DNA of 64,000 bases from Enterobacteriaceae bacterium UBA5654 (GTDB taxonomy: Bacteria > Pseudomonadota > Gammaproteobacteria > Enterobacterales > Enterobacteriaceae). The notes below the pieces were generated by a model, which was not told the origin of the DNA, searched no databases, and saw only the letters and a list, made by a program, of their open reading frames with translations. Every line of letters starts with the position of its first letter. Positions within the stretch are counted from its first letter, which is position 1. Made by a program: the position numbers and the translations under genes. Shown piece after piece: positions 7,558 to 16,648 of this stretch. The stretch is taken from contig DIJC01000003.1 of NCBI GenBank assembly GCA_002421005.1, positions 62,001 to 126,000 on the forward strand. The letters are read 5' to 3'.

Positions 7558-8994
7558 TTACTGTTCGCTTTCATCAGTGTAACGCTTTGCTTTATAGGCC
7601 GGGTGCATCAGGTTCTGCGCCGAGAAAATATCATCCAGCTCGGTTTCGGTGAGCAGCCCGCGCTCCAGCACCACTTCACGCACGCTTTTACCGGTTTCGG
7701 CACAAATTTTGCCGACGATATCGCCGTTATGGTGGCCAATAAACGGGTTGAGATAGGTCACGATACCGATAGAGTTATAGACATAACCTTCGCAGACAGC
7801 CTTGTTAGCGGTGATGCCATTGATGCATTTTTCCAGCAGGTTGTAGCAGGCGTTGGTCAGAATGTGGATAGATTCAAACATCGCCTGACCAATAACCGGC
7901 TCCATCACGTTGAGCTGGAGCTGGCCCGCCTCAGACGCCATCGTTACCGTGGTATCGTTGCCGATGACCTTAAAGCACACCTGGTTCACCACTTCCGGCA
8001 CCACCGGGTTAACTTTCGCGGGCATGATGGACGAACCGGCCTGCAACTCTGGCAGGTTGATTTCATTCAGCCCGGCGCGCGGACCGGAGGAGAGCAGGCG
8101 CAGGTCGTTACAGATTTTAGACATCTTCACGGCAAGGCGTTTCAGCGAGCTGTGCACCATGACGTAAGCGCCACAGTCGGAGGTCGCTTCAATCAGGTCT
8201 TCCGCCGGAACGACCGGCAGGTTACTCACTTCAGCCAGCTTTTGTACCGCCAGATGCTGGTAGCCATCCGGGGTGTTCAGGCGCGTACCGATCGCCGTCG
8301 CGCCGAGGTTAACCTCCAGCAGCAGTTCGGCGGTACGCAGCAGGTTTTTCGTCTCTTCATTCAGCAGAACGTTAAAAGCGTGGAACTCCTGACCGAGAGT
8401 CATCGGCACCGCATCCTGCAACTGGGTGCGGCCCATTTTCAGCACGTCCTGGAACTCAACCGCTTTTTTCTGGAAGCCTTCGCCCAACTGGTGAATGGCG
8501 TCGATCAGTTTGACGATCGAGGCATACACCGCGATACGGAACCCGGTCGGGTAAGCGTCGTTGGTGGACTGGCATTTATTGACGTGATCGTTAGGGTTAA
8601 GGAACTGGTATTCGCCTTTTTGATGGCCCATCAGCTCAAGACCGATGTTTGCCAGCACCTCGTTAGTATTCATGTTGACGGACGTACCCGCGCCGCCCTG
8701 ATAGACGTCAACCGGGAACTGATCCATACATTTGCCATTGTTCAAAACTTCATCACAAGCGGCGATAATGGCGTTAGCCACATTTTTTGGGATGGTCTGT
8801 AGCTCTTTGTTTGCCAGAGCCGCTGCCTTCTTCACCATCACCATGCCGCGCACAAATTCAGGGATGTCACTGATTTTGCTGTTGCTGATATAGAAGTTTT
8901 CAATCGCTCTCAGAGTGTGGACGCCATAGTAGGCATCCGCTGGAACTTCCCTGGTGCCCAACAGGTCTTCTTCGATACGAATGTTGTTTAACAT
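7558..8994 (-). CDS. aspA: Aspartate ammonia-lyase (aspartase)
   Basis: Cytoplasmic homotetramer that converts L-aspartate to fumarate and ammonia, feeding fumarate to the reductase encoded further along this window. It belongs to the fumarase/aspartase superfamily. The signature loop GSSIMPAKVNP is intact. TSVNMNTNEV and STNDAYPT occur in the substrate-binding conserved regions. Length 478 residues, equal to E. coli AspA. I start at the ATG giving MLNNIRIEEDLLG, which has GAGAAGG about six bases upstream. An ATG six codons earlier is in frame but lies upstream of this site and is absent from the family. A CRP-like site lies about 185 bases upstream, in line with catabolite-controlled aspA expression in E. 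coli. Confidence 0.97.
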   Translation of the reverse strand: MLNNIRIEEDLLGTREVPADAYYGVHTLRAIENFYISNSKISDIPEFVRGMVMVKKAAALANKELQTIPKNVANAIIAACDEVLNNGKCMDQFPVDVYQGGAGTSVNMNTNEVLANIGLELMGHQKGEYQFLNPNDHVNKCQSTNDAYPTGFRIAVYASIVKLIDAIHQLGEGFQKKAVEFQDVLKMGRTQLQDAVPMTLGQEFHAFNVLLNEETKNLLRTAELLLEVNLGATAIGTRLNTPDGYQHLAVQKLAEVSNLPVVPAEDLIEATSDCGAYVMVHSSLKRLAVKMSKICNDLRLLSSGPRAGLNEINLPELQAGSSIMPAKVNPVVPEVVNQVCFKVIGNDTTVTMASEAGQLQLNVMEPVIGQAMFESIHILTNACYNLLEKCINGITANKAVCEGYVYNSIGIVTYLNPFIGHHNGDIVGKICAETGKSVREVVLERGLLTETELDDIFSAQNLMHPAYKAKRYTDESEQ

Positions 8995-9177
8995 GTAAAC
9001 CTTCTCTTTCAAGCTGCCAATGATTACACCAAATACGCAGTATTTATGTGGGTATGCGTATTTTCTGACCGACGATTATCTCCTGAATCGGCCTGGTGCC
9101 CACGATCATATGCTGATAATAGCGAATTGCAGTAATCTGGATCACTTATTCTGCGTGCGATCGCAAGATAATTATTG

Positions 9178-9200
9178 ATGTGTGAAATGTATCACCACAT
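9178..9200. promoter_or_regulatory. CRP-like site in the aspA-fxsA intergenic region
   Basis: TGTGA-AATGTA-TCACC within an AT-rich context fits the CRP consensus TGTGA-N6-TCACA at nine of ten core bases. It lies in the 337-base gap between aspA (-) and fxsA (+), where no other gene is visible. aspA is CRP-dependent in E. coli, which supports the call. Confidence 0.65.
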
Positions 9201-9331
9201 TTACATTCACTGAAAAAATAGCCACCGAATCTGGTTGAACTTTCGCTATTCGCCTCCATCTCAAAAAGATGCGATTCGCAAACCTATTTTGGCAGGGGCT
9301 GGCAGGCCACTGCCCACCACAGGAGAAGCCA

Positions 9332-9796
9332 GTGCGCTGGATACCTTTACTTGCTGTTTTCTTATACGTTTATATTGAGATTTCTATTTTTATCCAGGTT
9401 GCCCATGTGCTGGGCGTACTGGTTACGCTGCTGCTGGTGATTTTCACTTCTTTCATTGGCATGTCGCTGGTGCGTAATCAGGGCTTTAAGAACTTTCTGC
9501 TGATGCAGCAAAAAATGGCAGCGGGTGAAAGCCCGGCGGCGGAAATGGTTAAAAGCGTTTCCCTGATCCTTGCCGGTCTGCTGCTGGTGCTGCCAGGGTT
9601 CTTTACCGATTTGCTGGGTCTGCTGCTGCTGTTGCCGCCGGTGCAGAAGCATCTGACCTTAAAACTGCTGCCACACCTGCGCTTTTCGCGGATGCCGGGC
9701 GGTGGGTTCAGCGCGGGCGGCGGTGAGACTTTTGACGGTGAATACCAGCGTAAGGATGACGAACGCGATCGCATTGAGCACAAAGACGATCGCTAA
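9332..9796 (+). CDS. fxsA: Inner membrane protein FxsA
   Basis: Small membrane protein of 154 residues. In E. coli, extra copies relieve the exclusion of phage T7 by the F plasmid (PifA); its normal role is unknown. It starts VRWIPLLAVFLYVYIEISIFI with a GTG codon seven bases after AGGAGA. The longer frame that begins 63 bases upstream lacks a ribosome site and is not part of the family. Three to four hydrophobic segments follow, then RNQGFKNFLLMQQKMAAGE, LLPPVQKHLT, and a charged tail FDGEYQRKDDERDR. It converges with yjeH, leaving only four bases between the stops. Confidence 0.93.
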   Translation: MRWIPLLAVFLYVYIEISIFIQVAHVLGVLVTLLLVIFTSFIGMSLVRNQGFKNFLLMQQKMAAGESPAAEMVKSVSLILAGLLLVLPGFFTDLLGLLLLLPPVQKHLTLKLLPHLRFSRMPGGGFSAGGGETFDGEYQRKDDERDRIEHKDDR

Positions 9797-9800
9797 TCGT

Positions 9801-11045
9801 TCAGGTAATCACCAGGGCGCGCTTTGGCAATAGCAGCCACAGCGCGGTCAGCATCACGATGGCGTACAGGCTTTTGACCCCCACCATCGCCAGCAGCATC
9901 AGGCAAAGCAGACTGCCGATGACCGCCAGCGCTTTATATCGTCCTTTCAGCAGACGGCAGCCTGCCAGCATACACAACAAATAAATCATGATGAAAATGC
10001 CGTTGGCGTAGACGATCAGCGCATCCAGATTGATTTCCAGCGCGTAAATCGCCACGGTACACACCACGCAGCAGCCCAGCACGGCATTGAGGGCATTCAT
10101 TGGCAGCTGTTTTTTCGACAGGCTGGCAAGCGCGCTTTGTGGTTTCCACTGCGCCTGCGACCAGACCAGTCGCGCAAAACTCTGGATATAAATGTTGAGA
10201 CTGGCGAAGCAGGCCAGATAACCGATAATGCAGGCCACCCACTGCGCCTTCACGCCAAAAAGCTGGACCACAATGGCGGGTAGCGACGCCGCCGCCGCGC
10301 GATCTGCGCCGTAGGCGTTAAAGTGCAGCACCAGCACGGTACAGGCCCAGTAGACCGAACCGGCCAGCAGCAGACCGATCATCAGAGCGCGTGGAAAATC
10401 GCGCTCCGGGTGCCTGAACTCCGAGGCCAGATGCGCGAAGGCTTCGAGGCCGACGAAGCACCAGAACATCACCGCCAGCGCGGCAAAAAGCGCGGAGGGC
10501 TGCACGTCAGCAGGGGCAGGGAAGGGGATCTCCGCCAGCGTTAAATCGCCAAATGCCCATATGGCGACGATCAGCGCCACAATCAGCACCGCAACCAGAC
10601 TTTGCAGGTTAGCGCTGGAGCCCGCGCCGCGCGTGCCGACAAGCCAAATCAGGGCGAGGGTGATCAGCTCCGCCATCAATAGCTGCCAGCCGTGCCAGCC
10701 GAACATCGCCTGCCAGAAACCGGCAGCAATATGCAGCGCGGCAGGCAGGCCGACGGGGATCACCGACAAAAACAGCCAGCCGGTGACTCTTTCCAGCCGT
10801 GGACCAAACGCCATTCCGACAAAATGCGCCACCCCGCCCGCGCTGGGGAAATGGCGGCCGAGAATGGCAAACACGATCGCAATCGGGAAGACCAACGCAA
10901 TCAGCACCGGCCACGCCCACAAACTGTTATTTTCCGCGACGAATGCCGCCAGCGCCGGAACGGCAAACACGCCGGTCCCCAGTAGCGAGGTGGAAAGCAG
11001 GCCTACGCTCTGTGCCAGCCCCAGTTCTTGTTTCAAACCTGCCAT
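9801..11045 (-). CDS. yjeH: L-methionine/branched-chain amino acid exporter YjeH
   Basis: APC-superfamily amino acid exporter of 414 residues. In E. coli it exports methionine and branched-chain amino acids. It starts MAGLKQELGLAQSVGLLSTS and has the APC first-helix motif LGTGVFAVPALAAF, then FPSAGGVAHFVGMAFG and FWCFVGLEAFAHLASEF in helix 6. About twelve membrane segments can be counted. It is transcribed away from groES; the 232-base gap contains both the groE heat-shock promoter and its own unidentified promoter. Confidence 0.93.
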   Translation of the reverse strand: MAGLKQELGLAQSVGLLSTSLLGTGVFAVPALAAFVAENNSLWAWPVLIALVFPIAIVFAILGRHFPSAGGVAHFVGMAFGPRLERVTGWLFLSVIPVGLPAALHIAAGFWQAMFGWHGWQLLMAELITLALIWLVGTRGAGSSANLQSLVAVLIVALIVAIWAFGDLTLAEIPFPAPADVQPSALFAALAVMFWCFVGLEAFAHLASEFRHPERDFPRALMIGLLLAGSVYWACTVLVLHFNAYGADRAAAASLPAIVVQLFGVKAQWVACIIGYLACFASLNIYIQSFARLVWSQAQWKPQSALASLSKKQLPMNALNAVLGCCVVCTVAIYALEINLDALIVYANGIFIMIYLLCMLAGCRLLKGRYKALAVIGSLLCLMLLAMVGVKSLYAIVMLTALWLLLPKRALVIT

Positions 11046-11165
11046 GAATCATTTGCTCAGTGAATGCGGACCCTGACGGAATGGTATCACAATCACTTTT
11101 GCTTATAACGATGGCAGGCCGTCGGGAGGAAATTCTGTCTCCATACGTAAATTTTTTTTCTCTCT

Positions 11166-11198
11166 CCCCCTTGAAGGGGGAAAAAGCGACCCCCATCT
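11166..11198 (+). promoter_or_regulatory. Sigma-32 (heat-shock) promoter of groESL
   Basis: A -35 element CCCCCTTGAA and a -10 element CCCCCATCT, separated by 14 bases, match the sigma-32 consensus (CTTGAAA, CCCCATNT). The spacing and the surrounding sequence resemble the E. coli groE promoter. The -35 box lies in a short inverted repeat (CCCCCTT-GA-AGGGGG). The start of groES is 80 bases downstream. Confidence 0.93.
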
Positions 11199-11277
11199 CT
11201 CTGGCACCAGTCGGAGAAGCTGTTGCCATCCGACGTCATCCATAACTGATAAAGACTTTCTCAAAGGAGAGCTATCA

Positions 11278-11571
11278 ATGAGTATTCGTCCGCTACATGA
11301 TCGTGTGATCGTCAAACGCAAAGAAGTTGAATCCAAATCTGCTGGCGGTATCGTTCTGACCGGTTCTGCGGCAGGCAAATCAACTCGTGGCGAAATCATC
11401 GCTGTCGGTAAAGGCCGCATTCTGGAAAACGGTAATGTGCAGCCGCTGGACGTTAAAGTTGGCGATATCGTAATTTTTAACGATGGCTACGGCGTGAAGT
11501 CCGAGAAAATCGACAACGAAGAAGTGCTGATCATGTCCGAAAGCGACATCCTGGCAATTGTTGAAGCGTAA
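11278..11571 (+). CDS. groS: Co-chaperonin GroES
   Basis: The 97-residue, seven-subunit lid of the GroEL chamber. It starts MSIRPLHDRVIVKRKEVE and contains the mobile loop ESKSAGGIVLTGSAAGKSTRG (about residues 16-36), the GEIIAVGKG strand, the roof region, and ends MSESDILAIVEA. AAGGAGAG stands seven bases before the ATG. It forms an operon with groEL 43 bases downstream under the sigma-32 promoter. Confidence 0.99.
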   Translation: MSIRPLHDRVIVKRKEVESKSAGGIVLTGSAAGKSTRGEIIAVGKGRILENGNVQPLDVKVGDIVIFNDGYGVKSEKIDNEEVLIMSESDILAIVEA

Positions 11572-11614
11572 TCCGCGACCGACACTGAACATACGAATTT
11601 AAGGGAAAGAGAAA

Positions 11615-13261
11615 ATGGCAGCTAAAGACGTAAAATTCGGTAACGACGCTCGTGTGAAAATGCTGCGCGGCGTAAACGTACTGGCAGATGCAGTGAAAGT
11701 TACCCTCGGCCCGAAAGGCCGTAACGTGGTTCTGGATAAATCTTTCGGTGCACCGACCATCACTAAAGATGGCGTTTCCGTAGCACGTGAAATCGAACTG
11801 GAAGACAAGTTCGAAAACATGGGTGCGCAGATGGTGAAAGAAGTGGCCTCTAAAGCGAACGACGCTGCGGGCGACGGCACCACCACCGCAACCGTGCTGG
11901 CTCAGTCCATCATCACTGAAGGTCTGAAAGCCGTTGCTGCGGGCATGAACCCGATGGATCTGAAACGCGGTATCGACAAAGCTGTTCAGGCTGCGGTTGA
12001 AGAACTGAAAGCGCTGTCCGTACCCTGCTCCGACTCCAAAGCTATCGCGCAGGTGGGGACTATCTCCGCTAACTCCGACGAAACCGTAGGTAAACTGATC
12101 GCCGAAGCGATGGATAAAGTCGGTAAAGAAGGCGTGATTACCGTTGAAGACGGCACCGGTTTGCAGGACGAACTGGACGTGGTTGAAGGTATGCAGTTCG
12201 ACCGTGGCTACCTGTCTCCTTACTTCATCAACAAGCCGGAAACTGGCGCAGTAGAACTGGAAAGCCCGTTCATCCTGCTGGCTGATAAAAAAATCTCTAA
12301 CATCCGCGAAATGCTGCCGGTTCTCGAAGCCGTCGCAAAAGCTGGCAAACCGCTGCTGATCATCGCTGAAGATGTTGAAGGCGAAGCGCTGGCTACGCTG
12401 GTGGTCAACACCATGCGCGGCATCGTGAAAGTGGCTGCGGTGAAAGCACCGGGCTTCGGCGACCGTCGTAAAGCGATGTTGCAGGATATCGCTACGCTGA
12501 CCGGTGGTACCGTGATCTCTGAAGAAATCGGTATGGAACTGGAAAAAGCTACCCTGGAAGATCTGGGTCAGGCAAAACGCGTTGTCATCAACAAAGACAC
12601 CACCACCATCATCGATGGCGTGGGTGAAGAAGCGGCCATTCAGGGTCGTGTGACTCAGATCCGCCAGCAGATCGAAGAAGCCACTTCTGATTACGACCGT
12701 GAAAAACTGCAGGAGCGCGTAGCGAAACTGGCAGGCGGCGTTGCGGTAATCAAAGTCGGTGCTGCGACTGAAGTTGAAATGAAAGAGAAAAAAGCACGCG
12801 TTGAAGATGCCCTGCACGCTACCCGTGCTGCGGTAGAAGAAGGCGTGGTTGCTGGCGGTGGCGTTGCGCTGATCCGCGTAGCTTCCAAACTGGGCGAACT
12901 GCGTGGTCAGAACGAAGACCAGAACGTGGGTATCAAAGTTGCGCTGCGCGCAATGGAATCCCCGCTGCGTCAGATCGTGCTGAACTGCGGTGAAGAGCCG
13001 TCAGTAGTCGCTAACACTGTGAAAGCTGGCGACGGTAACTACGGTTACAACGCAGCGACCGAAGAATACGGTAACATGATCGACATGGGTATCCTGGACC
13101 CAACCAAAGTGACCCGTTCTGCGCTGCAGTACGCGGCTTCCGTGGCTGGCCTGATGATCACCACCGAGTGCATGGTTACCGACCTGCCGAAAGCTGACGC
13201 ACCTGACTTAGGTGGCGCTGGCGGTATGGGCGGCATGGGTGGCATGGGCGGTATGATGTAA
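11615..13261 (+). CDS. groL: Chaperonin GroEL
   Basis: ATP-driven 14-subunit folding chamber of the cytoplasm, 548 residues as in E. coli. It has the equatorial start AAKDVKFGNDARVKMLRGVN, the ATP site motif GDGTTTATVLAQ (about residues 86-97), the apical domain with FDRGYLSPYFI and MLPVLEAVAKAGKPLLI, and the family signature AAVEEGVVAGGG with the Gly-rich turn. The tail is the usual (GGM) repeat ending GMM. It follows groES with GGGAAAGAGAAA as ribosome site and ends before a strong terminator. Confidence 0.99.
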   Translation: MAAKDVKFGNDARVKMLRGVNVLADAVKVTLGPKGRNVVLDKSFGAPTITKDGVSVAREIELEDKFENMGAQMVKEVASKANDAAGDGTTTATVLAQSIITEGLKAVAAGMNPMDLKRGIDKAVQAAVEELKALSVPCSDSKAIAQVGTISANSDETVGKLIAEAMDKVGKEGVITVEDGTGLQDELDVVEGMQFDRGYLSPYFINKPETGAVELESPFILLADKKISNIREMLPVLEAVAKAGKPLLIIAEDVEGEALATLVVNTMRGIVKVAAVKAPGFGDRRKAMLQDIATLTGGTVISEEIGMELEKATLEDLGQAKRVVINKDTTTIIDGVGEEAAIQGRVTQIRQQIEEATSDYDREKLQERVAKLAGGVAVIKVGAATEVEMKEKKARVEDALHATRAAVEEGVVAGGGVALIRVASKLGELRGQNEDQNVGIKVALRAMESPLRQIVLNCGEEPSVVANTVKAGDGNYGYNAATEEYGNMIDMGILDPTKVTRSALQYAASVAGLMITTECMVTDLPKADAPDLGGAGGMGGMGGMGGMM

Positions 13262-13287
13262 TTGCCCTGCACCTCGCAGAAATGAAT

Positions 13288-13320
13288 AAACCCCCGGTCA
13301 GAAATGTCCGGGGGTTTTTC
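13288..13320 (+). terminator. groESL terminator
   Basis: AAACCCCCGG and CCGGGGGTTT form a ten-pair stem followed by TTTTTCTTTT, 26 bases after the groEL stop. Confidence 0.95.
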
Positions 13321-13392
13321 TTTTGGTCATCTTTTTAGTATAAGTTCTAAACACGGACACGTTTGTCCAGCTAAACGATAACGAGGAATAAC

Positions 13393-13746
13393 ATGCGTGG
13401 AAAAATCTCAGCAGGGATCGTGGGTGCAGCACTACTGCTGGCGGGGTGTAGTTCCAGCAATGACCTGACCGCTGGCGGGCAGAGCGTTCGCTTTGTCGAA
13501 GAAAAGCCGGGCGCAGAATGCCAACTGGTTGGCACGGCTAACGGCAAGCAGAGCAACTGGCTCTCTGGTCAGCACGGTGAAGAAGGCGGCTCCATGCGCG
13601 GCGCGGCAAATGCGCTGCGTAATCAAGCGGCGGCCATGGGCGGCAACGTGATTTATGGTGTCAGCAGCCCGACGCAGGGCATGCTGTCGAGCTTTGTGCC
13701 GACCGCCAGCGAGATGCAGGGGCAGGTTTATAAGTGCCCGAACTGA
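13393..13746 (+). CDS. yjeI: DUF4156 lipoprotein YjeI
   Basis: A 117-residue predicted lipoprotein of unknown function. The signal peptide ends in the lipobox LLLAG-C, with Ser-Ser-Ser following the acylated Cys. There is no Asp at +2, so outer membrane sorting is likely. The mature part carries the conserved FVEEKPGAECQLVGTANGKQ and GEEGGSMRGAANALRNQAA stretches, and two further cysteines that could pair. ACGAGGAA precedes the ATG. It has its own terminator, so it is probably monocistronic. The match to E. coli YjeI is nearly complete along the protein. Confidence 0.93.
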   Translation: MRGKISAGIVGAALLLAGCSSSNDLTAGGQSVRFVEEKPGAECQLVGTANGKQSNWLSGQHGEEGGSMRGAANALRNQAAAMGGNVIYGVSSPTQGMLSSFVPTASEMQGQVYKCPN

Positions 13747-13754
13747 TGGACTGT

Positions 13755-13790
13755 ACAATGCCCCCGCGAACCGGGGGCATTGTTGTTTCA
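13755..13790. terminator. Terminator between yjeI and yjeJ
   Basis: ACAATGCCCCCG and CGGGGGCATTGT form a perfect 12-pair stem, followed by TGTTTC on the plus strand. It sits between the converging yjeI and yjeJ and overlaps the last bases of yjeJ. Confidence 0.85.
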
Positions 13791-14648
13791 GGAGGCGTGT
13801 TTCTGCTGAACGCTCTGGTGTAGCTGGTAGAGCGCGCGCATACATTGTTCCTGCGTCAGCGGCTGGGCGTTATTCGCCGCGATAGTTCTGACAAACACCT
13901 GGCAGGGTTTATCTTTTAATTTACCCAGGCGGGCGCTGTAACTTAACAGGCGACGCGAAATGGCCTCGGCGCTTTTGGATTCTGATGTACTGCGGGTTTT
14001 CACCACCGTTCCGCAGTGCTGCTGTTTACCCTGCTCGTCGGTATATTGATAAACCATCGCCAGATAATAATTGAAAAGATCTAATTTCCACTGCGGCTGC
14101 TGGTAAGTATCAAATTCGAAGCTGCTGTTATCCAGGCAGTCAACGTCATAGAGCGGCAGAAAATCGAGCAGCGAAGAGAGGCGCAGCGACAGTTCACGCA
14201 TTTTGGCGTTATTGATTGCCTGGATAATAGCCTGCACGACTAACGCAATCTGTAGCTCATTAATTTCAATATCCAGCGTTTCGCCACCGTGAAGGGTGAA
14301 TTTGAACAGCAGATTTTCACCGGTATTGTTACTCAGCTCGATGTTATCAACGCGCTGGGTGGCGTCAGCATTGCGCAGTTCTTCTTCAGCGATCGTCGGA
14401 ATGTTGGTATGCATTTTTTTGACGACAAGATTACGGGCATTGTTCAGCGCAAGGCATTGTTCTTCAGCAAGTTGGGCGTGCTGCCATAGCCGGTGTTCCA
14501 GCGCGATAAGCAGATCTCTGAGTACCAGCGCGGGTAAAAAGAGCAGCGTTTCTTTATTTCGCGGCTGCTTTATTTTTAGCGCCAGTGCCACAAAATCATC
14601 ACCCTTACGAATGATTCCGGTGTTAATTCCCTTAATAGTCATTGCCAT
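13788..14648 (-). CDS. yjeJ: Uncharacterised protein YjeJ
   Basis: A 286-residue soluble protein with no signal peptide or membrane segment. It starts MAMTIKGINTGIIRK and has conserved stretches such as LRDLLIALEHRLWQ, LSLRLSSLLDFLPLYDVDCLD, and VFVRTIAANNAQPLTQEQCMRALYQL near the end. These match E. coli YjeJ in order and length. No known domain or catalytic motif is visible. The gene is monocistronic and more AT-rich near its 5' end than the core genes around it. A role in envelope or stress response cannot be argued from the sequence. Confidence 0.85.
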   Translation of the reverse strand: MAMTIKGINTGIIRKGDDFVALALKIKQPRNKETLLFLPALVLRDLLIALEHRLWQHAQLAEEQCLALNNARNLVVKKMHTNIPTIAEEELRNADATQRVDNIELSNNTGENLLFKFTLHGGETLDIEINELQIALVVQAIIQAINNAKMRELSLRLSSLLDFLPLYDVDCLDNSSFEFDTYQQPQWKLDLFNYYLAMVYQYTDEQGKQQHCGTVVKTRSTSESKSAEAISRRLLSYSARLGKLKDKPCQVFVRTIAANNAQPLTQEQCMRALYQLHQSVQQKHAS

Positions 14649-14770
14649 TGCGGTTCTCCCTAACCATTTATAATAAAACAGTTAAAAGTGATTAATAAAG
14701 AATTTATATATAAGGACAGCATTATGCGTCCGTCATTTTAAATCAATGCATTAAGAATACAACGCCCAAT

Positions 14771-14805
14771 TTATTACGCCTGGCTGTATCAGTCAGGCGT
14801 AATAA
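14771..14805 (-). terminator. Probable epmB terminator
   Basis: TTATTACGCCTG and CAGGCGTAATAA pair perfectly (12 pairs) around an 11-base loop, 28 bases past the epmB stop on the minus strand. The A/T-rich flank resembles an intrinsic terminator although the T-run is interrupted. Confidence 0.6.
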
Positions 14806-14832
14806 TTTATTTAATGAATGTATATGAGTTTA

Positions 14833-15861
14833 TTATTTTTGACGCAAATGTAAATCAATCGGTGTTTTACTTGGCTCACCGCCAATTTCGCGCGCCAGTT
14901 TTGGCACCATATAACCGGAAATAAGCGTTAGCAGCTCGCGCATTATCGTTCGCGCTTCATCATCGCTGACCATAAAATGCGCCGCGCCCTGGACTTTATC
15001 CAGCACGTGCAGATAGTAAGGCATCACCCCGGCATCAAAGAGCGCGTTGCTCAGCGCCGCCAGCGTTTTAGCGTTATCATTCACGCCGCGCAGGAGTACG
15101 CTCTGATTGAGCAGCGTCACGCCTGCCTGGCGCAGTTTCGTCATGGCATGACGAAACGCAGTGTCGATCTCTCTCGCATGGTTAATATGATTCACCAGCA
15201 AAATTTGTAGCGGCGAACTGGCGAAGCGCGCTGCCAGCGTATCGGTGATGCGCGCGGGGATAACAACCGGCAGGCGGCTGTGAATGCGCAGGCGTTTAAT
15301 GTGCGGAATGGCTTCCAGCCCGGCGAGCAGCCAGTCCAGCTCATGATCTTTCGCCATCAGCGGATCGCCGCCGGAAAAGATAATTTCATCCAGTTCCGGG
15401 TGGGCAGCAATATAGTCAAGCGCGTTCTGCCAGTTACGTTTATTGCCCTGGTTATCGGCATACGGGAAGTGGCGGCGGAAGCAGTAGCGGCAGTTTACCG
15501 CGCAGCCACCCTTCACCAGCAGCAGGGCGCGATTCTGGTACTTATGCAGTAAACCGGGGACCACGCTGTGCTGTTCATCGAGCGGATCGGTGCTAAAACC
15601 CGGCGTGATGATAAATTCATCGGGTGTAGTAACGACCTGACGCAGCAGCGGATCGTGCGGGTTTCCTTTCTCCATCCGCGCGGCAAACGCACGGGGAACG
15701 CGCAGGGCAAACAGACGTTTTGCATCAATGCCTGCGAGCAGGGCGGCATCTGCGTCTACATTTAGAAGACGCAGGAGTTCAGAGGGATCGGTAATAACAT
15801 CGGCAAGTTGCGTTAACCAATCTTCTCTGGACGGGGTATTTAGGGTTACAATATGCGCCAT
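14833..15861 (-). CDS. epmB: EF-P lysine 2,3-aminomutase EpmB
   Basis: A radical-SAM, PLP-dependent enzyme that converts (S)-alpha-lysine to (R)-beta-lysine for attachment to EF-P by EpmA. The cluster motif C-x3-C-x2-C is at Cys120, Cys124 and Cys127 (KGGCAVNCRYCFRRHF). ELDEIIFSGGDPLM follows as the SAM-binding GGE-like motif. The C-terminal part has MPYYLHVLDKVQGAAHF, typical of lysine aminomutases. 342 residues, the E. coli length. It is divergent from efp with 40 bases between the starts, so the enzyme and its target share one promoter region. Confidence 0.96.
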   Translation of the reverse strand: MAHIVTLNTPSREDWLTQLADVITDPSELLRLLNVDADAALLAGIDAKRLFALRVPRAFAARMEKGNPHDPLLRQVVTTPDEFIITPGFSTDPLDEQHSVVPGLLHKYQNRALLLVKGGCAVNCRYCFRRHFPYADNQGNKRNWQNALDYIAAHPELDEIIFSGGDPLMAKDHELDWLLAGLEAIPHIKRLRIHSRLPVVIPARITDTLAARFASSPLQILLVNHINHAREIDTAFRHAMTKLRQAGVTLLNQSVLLRGVNDNAKTLAALSNALFDAGVMPYYLHVLDKVQGAAHFMVSDDEARTIMRELLTLISGYMVPKLAREIGGEPSKTPIDLHLRQK

Positions 15862-15901
15862 TTTGTGGCTTAGCTACCATTTAACAATTTCAGAGGGCCT
15901 T

Positions 15902-16468
15902 ATGGCAACGTACTATAGCAACGATTTTCGTGCTGGTCTTAAAATCATGTTGGACGGCGAACCTTACGCGGTTGAATCCAGTGAATTCGTGAAACCCGGC
16001 AAAGGCCAGGCATTCGCACGCGTTAAGCTGCGCCGCCTGCTGACCGGCTCCCGCCTGGAAAAAACCTTTAAATCGACCGACTCCGCTGAAGGCGCAGACG
16101 TTGTAGATATGAACCTGACTTACCTGTACAACGACGGTGAGTTCTGGCACTTCATGAACAACGAAACGTTTGAACAGCTTTCCGCTGACGCAAAAGCAAT
16201 CGGCGACAGCGAAAAATGGCTGCTGGACCAGGCTGAATGCATCGTGACCCTGTGGAATGGTCAGCCGATCTCCGTGACTCCGCCGAACTTCGTTGAACTG
16301 GAAATCGTTGATACCGATCCAGGTCTGAAAGGCGACACCGCAGGCACCGGCGGCAAACCTGCCACCCTGTCTACCGGTGCAGTGGTTAAAGTGCCGCTGT
16401 TCGTCCAGGTCGGTGAAGTGATCAAAGTTGATACCCGTTCCGGCGAATACGTTTCTCGCGTAAAATAA
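15902..16468 (+). CDS. efp: Elongation factor P
   Basis: Relieves ribosomes stalled at polyproline stretches by entering between the P and E sites. 188 residues: KOW-like domain I with the modified lysine at Lys34 in FVKPGKGQAFARVK, OB domain II, and C-terminal OB domain III with LSTGAVVKVPLFVQVGEVI and the ending SGEYVSRVK. The long frame starting upstream is out of context; the ATG after CAGAGGGCCTT gives the standard MATYYSNDF start. EpmA and EpmB, the modification enzymes, are both in this window. Confidence 0.99.
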   Translation: MATYYSNDFRAGLKIMLDGEPYAVESSEFVKPGKGQAFARVKLRRLLTGSRLEKTFKSTDSAEGADVVDMNLTYLYNDGEFWHFMNNETFEQLSADAKAIGDSEKWLLDQAECIVTLWNGQPISVTPPNFVELEIVDTDPGLKGDTAGTGGKPATLSTGAVVKVPLFVQVGEVIKVDTRSGEYVSRVK

Positions 16469-16477
16469 TGCCGCTGA

Positions 16478-16499
16478 AGCCCGCCAGCGCTGGCGGGCT
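16478..16499 (+). terminator. efp downstream hairpin
   Basis: AGCCCGCCAGC and GCTGGCGGGCT are perfectly self-complementary, starting nine bases after the efp stop. No T-run follows, so it may stabilise the mRNA end or need Rho. Confidence 0.5.
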
Positions 16500-16648
16500 A
16501 AACCTCTGGCGCAGCACCTGATTGCGCCTTATACCGCTTCGCTTCTTCACATACTCCTAAAAATTCTTCCGCCGCCGCCATTTTCCAGGATTTTGTCTAT
16601 GCTTAAGTTGCTATACACAAATAACACTGGTGAATAAAGGAAGAACTT

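Noticed and set aside
7603..8802. 399-codon open frame antisense to aspA
   Set aside because: Same shadow effect; composition rich in H, R, Q and V, and no known motif.
11531..12817. 428-codon open frame antisense to groEL
   Set aside because: Codon bias of groEL keeps the opposite frame open. The translated sequence is low-complexity in F, H, Q and R, with no family resemblance and no ribosome site.
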